A stretch of DNA of 64,000 bases from Silanimonas sp044377035. GTDB lineage: Bacteria > Pseudomonadota > Gammaproteobacteria > Xanthomonadales > Xanthomonadaceae. Below are positions 44,880-53,202 of the stretch, in pieces. The DNA lies in the NCBI RefSeq assembly GCF_044377035.1, contig NZ_JBILJW010000003.1, forward strand, positions 1 through 64,000. Direction: 5' to 3'. Each line of letters begins with the position of its first letter. Positions within the stretch are counted from its first letter, which is position 1. Under the pieces are notes generated by a model, which saw only the letters and a list, made by a program, of their open reading frames with translations, ran no database searches and was not told where the DNA came from. The position numbers and the translations under genes were made by a program.

Positions 44880-45086
44880 ATGATCCCCAGCACCTATGCC
44901 GCCTGGCGCCGCTGCATCGAGCACGATTGCGGCCTCCCCTTGACCCGTGACTTCGTTGCGGCGCGGCTCGCCGATCTCCGTGATCCGGCCTCGCACCACA
45001 CGCAGCAGTTCGTGCGTCACTACGGCGGCGAGCACCATGCCCGGGTCGTCGCGTGGTTCGAACAGGCCGGTCGAGATGCCGCCTGA
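44880..45086 (+). CDS. Small Cys/His-rich protein in the Zur-like unit
   Basis: 68 residues, MIPSTYAAWRRCIEHDCGLP..., with Cys12 and Cys17 and five His (39, 40, 47, 52, 53), i.e. CxxxxC followed by a HH...H...HH pattern on a helical segment. I do not know a named family, though similar small proteins occur beside DUF1826 and zinc GTPase genes in pseudomonads (recollection). It could bind zinc itself. The ATG at 44880 follows gagag; an ATG eight codons upstream is less supported. Its end overlaps the DUF1826 start by 11 bases. Confidence 0.75.
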   Translation: MIPSTYAAWRRCIEHDCGLPLTRDFVAARLADLRDPASHHTQQFVRHYGGEHHARVVAWFEQAGRDAA

Positions 45087-45693
45087 CGGAGGACGTCCGA
45101 CCGAAGTGGCGTTTGGAGAAAGCGCGGCCGTCCTTCGCCGGTTGGCGTCCGAGCCCATCGCGTCTGCCTGCTGGCGCCGGACGCTGGCGCCGGACGTCGT
45201 CGACGAGGTGCGCTCGCTGCGCCACGGGCCGGCGGTCCGCCGCGTGGTTCCCGTTGACGACCGTCGCGCCGATGCGGCCGTTCTTGCCGCCCTCGAGGCT
45301 TGGGCGGAGCCGTTCCCGCAAGCCTTGGCGCGTGATCTTCGGCAGCTGTTGGCCTTGCACGCGCTGCTGTGCCCCGGCGTGGCCCGTCGGCTTCGGTTCG
45401 AGCGCCTCGTCGATGATGGCTGCCGGCGCTTCCATGCCGACCACGTCAGCTCCCGCTTGATTTGCACGTACGCCGGGCCGGGAACGGAGTGCCTGCCCGC
45501 CTCGGCCATCGATCCGCAGCGGCCGGCGGACGGCAGCAATGATCACGTGCTCGAACCGGACGCCGTCTGGCGTTGCACGGCGGGATGGGTGCTGCTGATG
45601 CGAGGGACGCTCGGCGATGGGCCCGCGCAGTTCCACCGCTCGCCGCCGCGCGATCCGGCCGGCCCACGACTCCTGGCCGCCATCGACGGATGA
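45076..45693 (+). CDS. DUF1826 domain protein
   Basis: 205 residues. The family core is visible in CRRFHADHVSSRLICTYAGPGTECLP (residues ~115-141) and WVLLMRGTLGDGPAQFHRSPP near the C-terminus. The His-x-Asp-His pattern and the end HRSPP resemble metal/2-oxoglutarate oxygenase cores (HxD...H), but this is only a resemblance. DUF1826 genes are repeatedly found next to zinc-starvation genes. It sits between the small protein and the ZIP permease with overlapping ends (the stop and the ZIP ATG form ATGA). Confidence 0.85.
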   Translation: MPPDGGRPTEVAFGESAAVLRRLASEPIASACWRRTLAPDVVDEVRSLRHGPAVRRVVPVDDRRADAAVLAALEAWAEPFPQALARDLRQLLALHALLCPGVARRLRFERLVDDGCRRFHADHVSSRLICTYAGPGTECLPASAIDPQRPADGSNDHVLEPDAVWRCTAGWVLLMRGTLGDGPAQFHRSPPRDPAGPRLLAAIDG

Positions 45694-46520
45694 ACGCCGG
45701 ACTCGAGGGTTGGGGATGGTGGGGGGCGACGCTCGTCGGCTGTGCCCTCGTGGCTTCGATGGCGCTGGTGGGGCCACTGTTGCTGCGCAGCGCGGCGCAA
45801 CGGCAGCGCTGGATCCCGCCCCTGATCGCCCTCGCCATCGGGGTGCTCGCTGGCGACGCGCTGCTGCACCTGTTGCCTCATGCCGTCGATGCGATGGGAC
45901 TGGCGCCCACGGTGATGCTCGCCGCAGCCGGCGTTGGGCTGTTCGCGACGCTGCGCCGCCTGCTTCCTTCGGCCGGTCGTCCAGCGGGCACGGCCGCGGT
46001 GTCGCTCGGTGGTGACGCCCTGCACAACCTTGGCGACGGCGCGCTGATCGCGCTGGCGTTCGCAACCTCGCCGGTACTCGGCATCGCGACCGTCATCGCC
46101 ATCCTCGCGCACGAACTGCCGCAGGAACTCGGCGACTACGCGATCTTGGTGGATGCCGGTTACAGCCCGCGCGAGGCCTCGCGGGCGAACCTCGGCAGCG
46201 CGGCCAGCGTGTTCGTCGGCGCCTTGGCCGGCCTCGTGGCCGGACCGGCGGCGGAGCCCGCGTTGCAATGGCTGTCGCCCGTCGCGGCCGGTGGTTTCCT
46301 CTACCTCGCACTGTTCGCCCTGTTGCCCGGGCTGCGCCGCCATCCCGCCCAAGGGGCGCGCTGGTGGCGCCTGCGCGCGCTGCCTGTGGCCATGGGCCTG
46401 GGCGCGATGGCCGGCCTTGCCGTCGCGGAAACGCGCGCGGGCCTCGACCATGGCCATGTGCACGGCATCAATGCGCCCGCCGAAGCACCGCGCAACTTCG
46501 CGCCCTGGCTACGCGGCTGA
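45690..46520 (+). CDS. ZIP-family divalent metal permease
   Basis: 276 residues, eight predicted helices. The helix-4 metal motif is HNLGDG (His112, Asn113, Asp116) and the helix-5 motif HELPQELGD (His141, Glu142, Glu146), the binuclear metal site of ZIP transporters. A short His segment near the end (DHGHVHG) adds metal contact. It probably imports zinc across the inner membrane. It is the last gene of the unit driven from the divergent Zur-like operator. Confidence 0.92.
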   Translation: MNAGLEGWGWWGATLVGCALVASMALVGPLLLRSAAQRQRWIPPLIALAIGVLAGDALLHLLPHAVDAMGLAPTVMLAAAGVGLFATLRRLLPSAGRPAGTAAVSLGGDALHNLGDGALIALAFATSPVLGIATVIAILAHELPQELGDYAILVDAGYSPREASRANLGSAASVFVGALAGLVAGPAAEPALQWLSPVAAGGFLYLALFALLPGLRRHPAQGARWWRLRALPVAMGLGAMAGLAVAETRAGLDHGHVHGINAPAEAPRNFAPWLRG

Positions 46521-46569
46521 GGGAGGCCCTCGCTAGAGTGGGGAGATTGCCCCATTGCCGAGGTTCACG

Positions 46570-47562
46570 ATGCTGCGTCGATGGCTGCGCCGCTTGTTGA
46601 AGGGATTCGCCGTGCTCGCGCTCGTGGTGCTGGTCGCCGCGGGTGGCCTCGTGGCCTGGGCGTGGGCGCCGGACCAACGGGCTGAGGCGCTGATGGCGCG
46701 ATGGGGCACGCCGCCTTCGCGCATCGAGCCCATCCTCGGCCTGCCGCTACACCTTCGCGATGAGGGCCCGCGCGACGATCCGACGCCGATCGTGCTGCTG
46801 CATGGCACCGGGGACTCGCTGCACACCTGGCAGGGTTGGACCGAAGCGCTCGCACCGACGCGCCGCGTGATCCGCTACGACCTGCCCGGCTTCGGCCTGA
46901 CGGGCCCGGACCCGGACCACGATTACTCGATGAAGCGGCAGGTCGATGTGCTGATGGCCGTGCTGGATCGCCTCGGCGTCGAGCGCGCGATCGTGGGCGG
47001 CAACTCCTACGGCGGCGGCATCGCCTGGCAGGCCGCGCTGGCGCACCCGGAGCGCGTCGTCGGCCTCGTGCTGGTGGATGCCTCGGGCGCGCCGGCCCCC
47101 GACACGGCGGCCTCGGCCGCCACTGCGCCGCGCTCGGTGCCGATCGGTTTCCGCCTCGCGCGGATGTCCTGGGCGGCCCCGGTGCTGGAACGCGTGCTGC
47201 CGCGCTCGGTGATCGAATCCAGCCTCCGCAACGTCTACGGCGATCCGTCGAAGGTGACGCCCGAACTCGTCGACCGCTACTTCGACCTCGCCACGCGCGA
47301 AGGCAATCGCGCGGCCCTGATGTCGCGCTTCGGCGGTCGTCGCGAGCCCGCCAGCACGAAGCCGGTGTCGGCGATCACGCAGCCCACGCTGATCCTCTGG
47401 GGCGCGCGCGACCGGCTGATCCCGCTCGCGGCGGGTGAGCGTTTCCACGACGCGATCCCGGGCAGCGAGCTCGTGGTGTTCGACGACCTCGGCCACGTGC
47501 CGCAGGAAGAAGACCCGGCGCGCACCGTGGCGGCGCTGCAGGCGTTCCTCGCGTCGGAGTGA
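46570..47562 (+). CDS. Alpha/beta-hydrolase, membrane-anchored
   Basis: 330 residues with one N-terminal membrane helix (~12-34) and an alpha/beta-hydrolase domain: oxyanion loop LLHGTGDSLHTW, nucleophile elbow GGNSYGGG (Ser), acid near WGARDRLIPLA and catalytic His in FDDLGHVPQEEDP. The substrate is unknown. The ATG at 46570 is used; a TTG five codons earlier is possible. The 49-base gap from the ZIP gene shows no terminator, so it may be partly co-transcribed. Confidence 0.88.
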   Translation: MLRRWLRRLLKGFAVLALVVLVAAGGLVAWAWAPDQRAEALMARWGTPPSRIEPILGLPLHLRDEGPRDDPTPIVLLHGTGDSLHTWQGWTEALAPTRRVIRYDLPGFGLTGPDPDHDYSMKRQVDVLMAVLDRLGVERAIVGGNSYGGGIAWQAALAHPERVVGLVLVDASGAPAPDTAASAATAPRSVPIGFRLARMSWAAPVLERVLPRSVIESSLRNVYGDPSKVTPELVDRYFDLATREGNRAALMSRFGGRREPASTKPVSAITQPTLILWGARDRLIPLAAGERFHDAIPGSELVVFDDLGHVPQEEDPARTVAALQAFLASE

Positions 47563-47634
47563 GCGGGCGGGTAGGCTTCCGCCTCCCCCGGCCCCCCGTC
47601 CGACCATGACCCGTCTCCACGTTCCGGTGCGCGC

Positions 47635-49014
47635 ATGAGCCCGCGCCACCTGCTCATCCTCGTCGCCTTCGAGGGCTTCGCTTCACTGGCCTTCGAAGTC
47701 ATCGCGCTGCGCCGCATCGTTCCGTATGTCGGCAGTTCGATCACCGTCACCGCGCCCACCATCGCCATCTTCCTCGCGGCCCTGGCGCTCGGTTACTTCG
47801 CTGCCTCGCGGGTGAAGGTCGACTACGAGCGCACCGTGCTGCGGAACTTCATCGTCGCGGCACTGGTGGGCGGCTGCCTGTTGTCGGAGCGCGCCGCCGC
47901 GCTGGTCTTCGGCCTGATTCCTTCGCCGGTGGTGGCGTTGCCCGTCTATCTGCTCGCCGCAATGGCACCGCCGGCCTACTTCCTCGCGCAGACGGTGCCG
48001 GTGCTCTCCAACATCCTCGGCAAGGCGCGCGTGGGCGAAGCCGGTGGCCTGGCCTTGGCGTGGTCGACCTTCGGCTCGGTGTTCGGCGCGCTCGGGCTGT
48101 CGCTGGTGGTGATGCAGTGGCTCGGCGTCAGCGCCGCCGTGCTGATCACCTCGCTGGGGCTGCTGGTGGCGGCCAGCTGGGCCGCGATTCGCATGCAGCA
48201 GCGGCGCATGCTGGCCTTCATCGCGGCCTGCGCCGTGCCCATCATCGGGATGAACACGCTGCCGCGGCTGGGCGTGGCCGAAACGGCCTACGCCGATTAC
48301 GCCGTCCAGTCCGTACCGCCGCCCGAGGGCGGCCGCTGGCCCGCGCGCGCCTTCATGGTGAACAACCAGTACGCCTCCCTGCTCGACGCCAGCGAGCCGC
48401 CGAAGCGCTGGCCTTACCTCGATTACATCGCCACGCAGATCCAGGACGTCCACGCCTTGCGGGGTCGCCAGGTGCTGGTGTTGGGCGCGGGGGGCTTCGG
48501 CCTCTCCATCGGCGATGACACCAACGCGTACACCTACGTCGACATCGACCCGAAGATCCGTGAGATCGCCGAGCGGCATTTCCTCGGTACGCCGGAGCAG
48601 CCCGGCGCGATCCAGGGCCGTTTCATCGCCGATGATGCGCGCCGCTACGTGCTGAGTACCGACGACCGCTACGACGCCATCGTCGTCGACGCCTTCTCCT
48701 CGCACTTCAACGTGCCACCGCAGCTCGTCACCGTCGAGTTCTGGGCCTCGCTGCGTCCGCGCTTGAACGCGGACGGCGTCGTCTTCATCAACCTGATCGC
48801 CGATGCGACGCTGCGCGACGCCTACGCGCGCAACGCGATCGCCAGCGTCGAGGCCGGGCTCGGCCGCTGCGCCGTGCACGTGGTGCATCCGCGCGAGGCC
48901 CTCTCGAACCTCGTGCTCACCTGCCGTCCCGGTGACGCACCGCCGCCGCCGGAGCGGCCCTACACCGACGACCGGAACGCCGTGGATTGGGAGCGGCGCT
49001 TGCACGGGGGCTGA
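47635..49014 (+). CDS. Membrane-bound spermidine-synthase-like methyl/aminopropyltransferase fold protein
   Basis: 459 residues. The N-terminal ~200 residues have about six membrane helices (FEGFASLAFEVIALRRIVPYVGSS, AIFLAALALGYFAASRV). The C-terminal half is a Rossmann domain with the nucleotide loop VLVLGAGGFGLSIG and TYVDIDPKIREIAERHF, then YDAIVVDAFSSH, as in polyamine synthases. This fused architecture is widespread and its enzymatic activity is mostly unproven. It is the last gene before the cobalamin riboswitch. Confidence 0.85.
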   Translation: MSPRHLLILVAFEGFASLAFEVIALRRIVPYVGSSITVTAPTIAIFLAALALGYFAASRVKVDYERTVLRNFIVAALVGGCLLSERAAALVFGLIPSPVVALPVYLLAAMAPPAYFLAQTVPVLSNILGKARVGEAGGLALAWSTFGSVFGALGLSLVVMQWLGVSAAVLITSLGLLVAASWAAIRMQQRRMLAFIAACAVPIIGMNTLPRLGVAETAYADYAVQSVPPPEGGRWPARAFMVNNQYASLLDASEPPKRWPYLDYIATQIQDVHALRGRQVLVLGAGGFGLSIGDDTNAYTYVDIDPKIREIAERHFLGTPEQPGAIQGRFIADDARRYVLSTDDRYDAIVVDAFSSHFNVPPQLVTVEFWASLRPRLNADGVVFINLIADATLRDAYARNAIASVEAGLGRCAVHVVHPREALSNLVLTCRPGDAPPPPERPYTDDRNAVDWERRLHGG

Positions 49015-49065
49015 GCAGCAGCCCCACATCTAGTGTTGACGGACGTGGTGGACCCCCATAGGCTG

Positions 49066-49250
49066 GGGTTGTCGGTTCCTGGGTTCGCGCCCGGGATGAA
49101 AAGGGAACCCGGTGCGATTCCGGGGCTGCCCCGCAGCGGTATGTGGAAACGACCGCCGTCAATGCACTGGGGGACTCATCGCCCGGGAAGCGACGGCCAG
49201 TAGGTGGACGGTGGCCCCGTCCGTGTCCGCGAGCCCGAAGACCTGCCGAC
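49066..49250 (+). ncRNA. Cobalamin (B12) riboswitch upstream of nrdAB
   Basis: Visible conserved elements in order: ggttcctgggttcgcgcccg (49074-49093); gatgaaaagggaacccggtg (49094-49113); ccggggctgccccgcagcgg (49120-49139); and the B12 box agcccgaagacctgcc (49232-49247). Arrangement and spacing match adenosylcobalamin riboswitches. The remaining 183 bases before nrdA contain a GC hairpin (gccgcgcg 49253-49260 with cgcgcggc 49269-49276) without a T-run, so control may be by sequestering translation or by Rho. The 49015-49433 gap holds no gene. Confidence 0.92.
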
Positions 49251-49433
49251 CCGCCGCGCGAAGCACAACGCGCGGCGTGCGGTGATCCGGGCCCGGCGAT
49301 GGGCCTGTCGCCCGCGGGGGCGACGCCGGCAAGCTCCACGGCGCAGCCACGCCGTGCCGTTCGCCGTCGTCGTGCCTGCGCGTCGTCCCCGAGGGAGGGG
49401 CGGCGGCCCGTGCTCCACGACGGAGAACCACCG

Positions 49434-51851
49434 ATGAGCACTTCCTCCGCGACGGCCCTCGCCGTCGATGGCGAGCGCCTGCGCGCCGCCGAAACCTTCG
49501 ACCTTCGCCCGCCCCACCACGCGCCGGCCATGACCGTCACCAAGCGCGACGGCCGCCGCGAGCCGGTCGACCTCACCAAGATCGTCCGCGCCATCCAGCG
49601 CTGCGCGGAGGGATTGCACGCCGTCGATCCGATGCGCGTCGCGACACGCACGATCTCCGGCCTCTACGACGGTGCCAGCACCCGCGAGCTCGACGAGCTG
49701 TCGATCCGCACCGCCGCGCTGCTCACGGCGGAAGAGCCTGAATACGGCCGCCTCGCCGCGCGCCTGCTGGCGGCGGTCATCGAGAAGGAGGTGGCCGGGC
49801 AGGGCATCCACGCCTTCTCGCAGAGCGTGCAGCGGGGCGCCGAGCTTGGCTTGGTCAACGAGCGCCTGCTCGGGTTCGTGCAGGCGAACGCGCGCAAGTT
49901 GAACGATGCGGCCGACCGCACGCATGACGCGCGCTTCGACTACTTCGGCCTGCGCACGGTCTACGATCGCTACCTGCTGCGCCACCCGGAAACGCGGCTC
50001 GTCATCGAGACGCCGCAGCAGTTCTTCCTGCGCATCGCCGCGGCGCTGGCCACCGGCGTGCCCGAGGCGGTCGAGCTGTACGGCCGCATGGCGCGCCTCG
50101 AATACCTGCCCAGCTCGCCGACGCTGTTCAACAGCGGCACGCGCCACGAGCAGCTTTCCAGCTGCTTCCTGCTCGATTCGCCCGAGGACTCGCTGGAAGG
50201 CATCTACAAGGCCTACACCGACGTTGCGCGGCTGTCGAAGTTCGCCGGCGGCATTGGCCTGTCGTTCACGCGAATCCGCTCGCGCGGCGCGCTGATCCGC
50301 GGCACCAATGGCCTCTCGAACGGCATCGTCGCCTGGCTGAAGACGCTGGACGCCTCGGTGGCCGCGGTGAACCAGGGCGGCAAGCGCAAGGGCGCGGCCT
50401 GCGTGTACCTCGAGACCTGGCACGCCGACGTCGAGGAATTCCTCGAACTCCGCGACAACACCGGCGACGAGGCCCGGCGCACGCACAACCTCAACCTTGC
50501 GCACTGGGTGCCCGACCTCTTCATGCGCCGCGTCGAGGCCGACCAGCCCTGGTCGCTGTTCAACCCCAGCGACGTCCCCGAGCTCACCGATCTCCACGGC
50601 GCGGACTTCGAACTCGCCTATCAGAGCGCCGAAGCGCGCGGCCTCGCGCGAAAGCAGGTGCGGGCCCGCGACCTCTACGCGCGGATGATGCGCACGCTGG
50701 CCCAGACCGGGAACGGCTGGATGAACTTCAAAGACCGCGCCAACGCCACCTGCAACCAGGCGGCGCGCGCCGGCAACGTGGTGCACCTGTCGAACCTGTG
50801 CACGGAGATCCTCGAGGTGACGTCCGCGCAGCACACCGCGGTGTGCAACCTCGGTTCGATCAACCTCGCCCAGCACCTCGGCGAGGATGGCGTCGATTTC
50901 GAGCGCTTGGGCGAGACCGTCCGCGCCGCGGTGCGCCAGCTCGACCGCGTCATCGACCTCAACTTCTATCCCGTCACCGAGGCCGCGGCCTCGAACGCGC
51001 GCTGGCGCCCGGTGGGTCTCGGCCTGATGGGCCTGCAGGACGTGTTCTTTGCCCTGCGCCTACCCTTCGACAGCGTGGAGGCAAAGGCGCTTTCGACGCG
51101 GATCAGCGCCGAGATCTACTTCCATGCGCTGTCGGCCAGCTGCGAGCTCGCCGAAGCGCAGGGCGCGCATCCGGCGTATCCCGACACGCATGCCGCCGAT
51201 GGCCGCCTGCAGTTCGACCTCTGGGGCGTAACGCCCCCTGATGAGCTGCGCTGGGAGGCCTTGAAGGCGCGAATCGCCCGCCACGGCCTGCGCAACTCGC
51301 TGCTGGTGGCGATCGCGCCGACGGCGACGATCGCTTCGATCGCCGGTTGCTACGAGTGCATCGAGCCGCAGGTCAGCAACCTGTTCAAGCGCGAGACGCT
51401 TTCGGGCGACTTCCTGCAGGTGAATCGCCACCTCGTCGAGGAGCTGAAGCGCCTTGGCCTGTGGACTTCGGAAGTGCGCGACCGCATCAAGCAGGCGGAA
51501 GGCTCCATCGCCGGGATCACCGAGATCCCGGAAGCCCTGCGCCAGATCTACCGCACCGCCTGGGAGCTGCCGATGCGCGCGCTGGTCGACCTGCAGGCCG
51601 CGCGCGGCCCGTACATCGACCAGAGCGCCTCGCTGAACCTGTTCATGGAGAGCCCGAGCATCGGTGCGCTCAGCTCGATGTACATGTACGCGTGGAAGCA
51701 GGGCCTGAAGACCACCTACTACCTGCGCTCGCGCCCGGCCACGAAGATCGCCAAGACCACCGTCGCGGCCCGCGCCGCCGCCGCACCCGACGACACCGCG
51801 GCCGTCGTGTGCTCGCTCGAGAACCCCGGAAGCTGCGAGGCCTGCCAGTGA
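49434..51851 (+). CDS. nrdA: Class Ia ribonucleoside-diphosphate reductase, large subunit
   Basis: 805 residues. After a ~35-residue extension comes an ATP-cone (VTKRDGRREPVDLTKIVRAIQ), for allosteric control by ATP/dATP, then the ten-stranded barrel. The three catalytic cysteines are in SSCFLLDSPED, NLCTEILEV (with the adjacent Glu) and VCNLGSINLA; the C-terminal swinging-arm CxxC is CEAC. It reduces ribonucleotides with NrdB. The ATG 49434 follows ggag. A cobalamin riboswitch lies upstream. Stop overlaps the GTG of nrdB. Confidence 0.95.
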   Translation: MSTSSATALAVDGERLRAAETFDLRPPHHAPAMTVTKRDGRREPVDLTKIVRAIQRCAEGLHAVDPMRVATRTISGLYDGASTRELDELSIRTAALLTAEEPEYGRLAARLLAAVIEKEVAGQGIHAFSQSVQRGAELGLVNERLLGFVQANARKLNDAADRTHDARFDYFGLRTVYDRYLLRHPETRLVIETPQQFFLRIAAALATGVPEAVELYGRMARLEYLPSSPTLFNSGTRHEQLSSCFLLDSPEDSLEGIYKAYTDVARLSKFAGGIGLSFTRIRSRGALIRGTNGLSNGIVAWLKTLDASVAAVNQGGKRKGAACVYLETWHADVEEFLELRDNTGDEARRTHNLNLAHWVPDLFMRRVEADQPWSLFNPSDVPELTDLHGADFELAYQSAEARGLARKQVRARDLYARMMRTLAQTGNGWMNFKDRANATCNQAARAGNVVHLSNLCTEILEVTSAQHTAVCNLGSINLAQHLGEDGVDFERLGETVRAAVRQLDRVIDLNFYPVTEAAASNARWRPVGLGLMGLQDVFFALRLPFDSVEAKALSTRISAEIYFHALSASCELAEAQGAHPAYPDTHAADGRLQFDLWGVTPPDELRWEALKARIARHGLRNSLLVAIAPTATIASIAGCYECIEPQVSNLFKRETLSGDFLQVNRHLVEELKRLGLWTSEVRDRIKQAEGSIAGITEIPEALRQIYRTAWELPMRALVDLQAARGPYIDQSASLNLFMESPSIGALSSMYMYAWKQGLKTTYYLRSRPATKIAKTTVAARAAAAPDDTAAVVCSLENPGSCEACQ

Positions 51852-52867
51852 GCGCCGCCATGACCCCGAAACTCCTCGACCCGGGCTTCGACCTGACCCT
51901 GCGGCCGATGCGCTACCCGCAGTTCTTCGCGATGTACCGCGACGCCATCCGCAACACCTGGACGGTGGAGGAGGTCGACTTCGCGCCCGACGTGCAGGAC
52001 CTCGCCACCAAGCTTGGGCCGGCGGAGCGCCACCTGATCCAGCGGCTGGTGGCTTTCTTCGCCACCGGCGATTCGATCGTGGCGAACAACCTGGTGCTGA
52101 ACCTCTACAAGCACATCAACGCGCCGGAAGCGCGCATGTACCTCTCGCGCCAGCTCTACGAGGAAGCGCTGCACGTGCAGTTCTACCTGACGCTGCTCGA
52201 CGCCTACCTGCCCGATCCGGCGGAGCGCGCGAAGGCCTTCGCGGCCGTGGAGAGCATCCCGAGCATCCAGGCCAAGGCGGCGTTCTGCTTCCGCTGGATC
52301 GATTCGATCCAGTCGCTGGAACGCCTCGACACGCCGGCCGACCGCCGGCGCTTCCTGCTCAACCTCGCCTGCTTCGCCGCCTGCATCGAAGGGCTGTTTT
52401 TCTTCGCGGCCTTCGCCTACGTCTACTACCTGCGCTCGCGCGGCCTGCTGCACGGCCTCGCCTCGGGCACCAACTGGGTGTTCCGCGACGAGAGCGCCCA
52501 CATGGCCTTCGCCATGGCGGTGCTGGAGACGGCGCGCGAGGAAGAACCGGCGCTGTGCGATGCCGAGTGGGCCGCCGACGTCGACCGCATGCTCGACGAA
52601 GCCGTCGCGGTCGAGCTGGCCTTCGCCGAGGACGTACTGGCCGGCGGCATGGCCGGGCTCTCGTTGAAGGACATGCGCGAGTACCTCGACTACGTGGCCG
52701 ACCAGCGCCGCGTGCAGCTCGGGCTGAAGGCCAAGACCGGGGCGCGCAACCCGTTCCCTTTCATGGACCTGCAGGACGTGCAGGAGCTGACCAACTTCTT
52801 CGAGCGCCGGGTCAGCGCCTACCAGGTGGGCGTGGAGGGCGAGGTGGCCTTCGACGAGGCGTTCTGA
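51848..52867 (+). CDS. nrdB: Class Ia ribonucleoside-diphosphate reductase, radical-bearing small subunit
   Basis: 339 residues. The diiron site is intact: Asp in ATGDSIVANN, Glu and His in YEEALHVQFY, Glu in IEGLFFFAAFAY and RDESAHMAF. The Tyr of EALHVQFY corresponds to the radical Tyr122 of E. coli, so this is an ordinary Fe-tyrosyl class Ia subunit rather than a class Ic form. The GTG start at 51848 overlaps the nrdA stop (GTGA) and follows gagg; an ATG four codons later is possible. Confidence 0.95.
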   Translation: MSAAMTPKLLDPGFDLTLRPMRYPQFFAMYRDAIRNTWTVEEVDFAPDVQDLATKLGPAERHLIQRLVAFFATGDSIVANNLVLNLYKHINAPEARMYLSRQLYEEALHVQFYLTLLDAYLPDPAERAKAFAAVESIPSIQAKAAFCFRWIDSIQSLERLDTPADRRRFLLNLACFAACIEGLFFFAAFAYVYYLRSRGLLHGLASGTNWVFRDESAHMAFAMAVLETAREEEPALCDAEWAADVDRMLDEAVAVELAFAEDVLAGGMAGLSLKDMREYLDYVADQRRVQLGLKAKTGARNPFPFMDLQDVQELTNFFERRVSAYQVGVEGEVAFDEAF

Positions 52868-52894
52868 CGGGAGGCGCGGCGATCAGCGCGACGC

Positions 52895-53041
52895 TCAGAG
52901 CCGGAGGTCGCGCCGTGGCGGCATGGCCGACGCGTCCTCCTCCATGAGCCAGCCGCGCCGGAAGCCGCGTGCCAGCCACATCAATGTGGCGATCCAGGCC
53001 ACGAGGATCAGGGCGGTAAAGGCGAGCAAGGGCCAAGGCAT
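52895..53041 (-). CDS. Small single-helix membrane protein (putative)
   Basis: 48 residues, MPWPLLAFTALILVAWIATLMWL followed by a basic segment (ARGFRRGWLMEED) and a short charged tail. One clear membrane helix with positive-inside charges supports a real protein. The frame is open to 53134, but the ATG at 53041 removes non-hydrophobic leader. Not recognised; the assignment relies only on the helix and on filling an otherwise empty gap. Confidence 0.45.
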   Translation of the reverse strand: MPWPLLAFTALILVAWIATLMWLARGFRRGWLMEEDASAMPPRRDLRL

Positions 53042-53126
53042 CGGCAGGGGCCTGCGAAGGGCGACACCTAATACTGTCCGCTGCGCGTCGTCCCGGCCAT
53101 GTGACCGATCGACGCAGGGGAAGCGC

Positions 53127-53143
53127 TGCGACAAACGGTCGCA
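53127..53143. promoter_or_regulatory. Dyad operator upstream of TonB receptor 3
   Basis: TGCGAC and GTCGCA arms with a five-base spacer (TGCGACaaacgGTCGCA), 59 bases before the ATG at 53203. The same dyad, differing only at two spacer bases, occurs at 56656-56672 before the next receptor, each followed by a ccccttgg block. Conservation in two places suggests a shared regulator; its identity is unknown. Confidence 0.7.
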
Positions 53144-53202
53144 TCCCCTTGGCTCGCGGGCTTGGCCATCATGCGCGCCCTCGTTCTTGGCCCGACGCCC
53201 TC

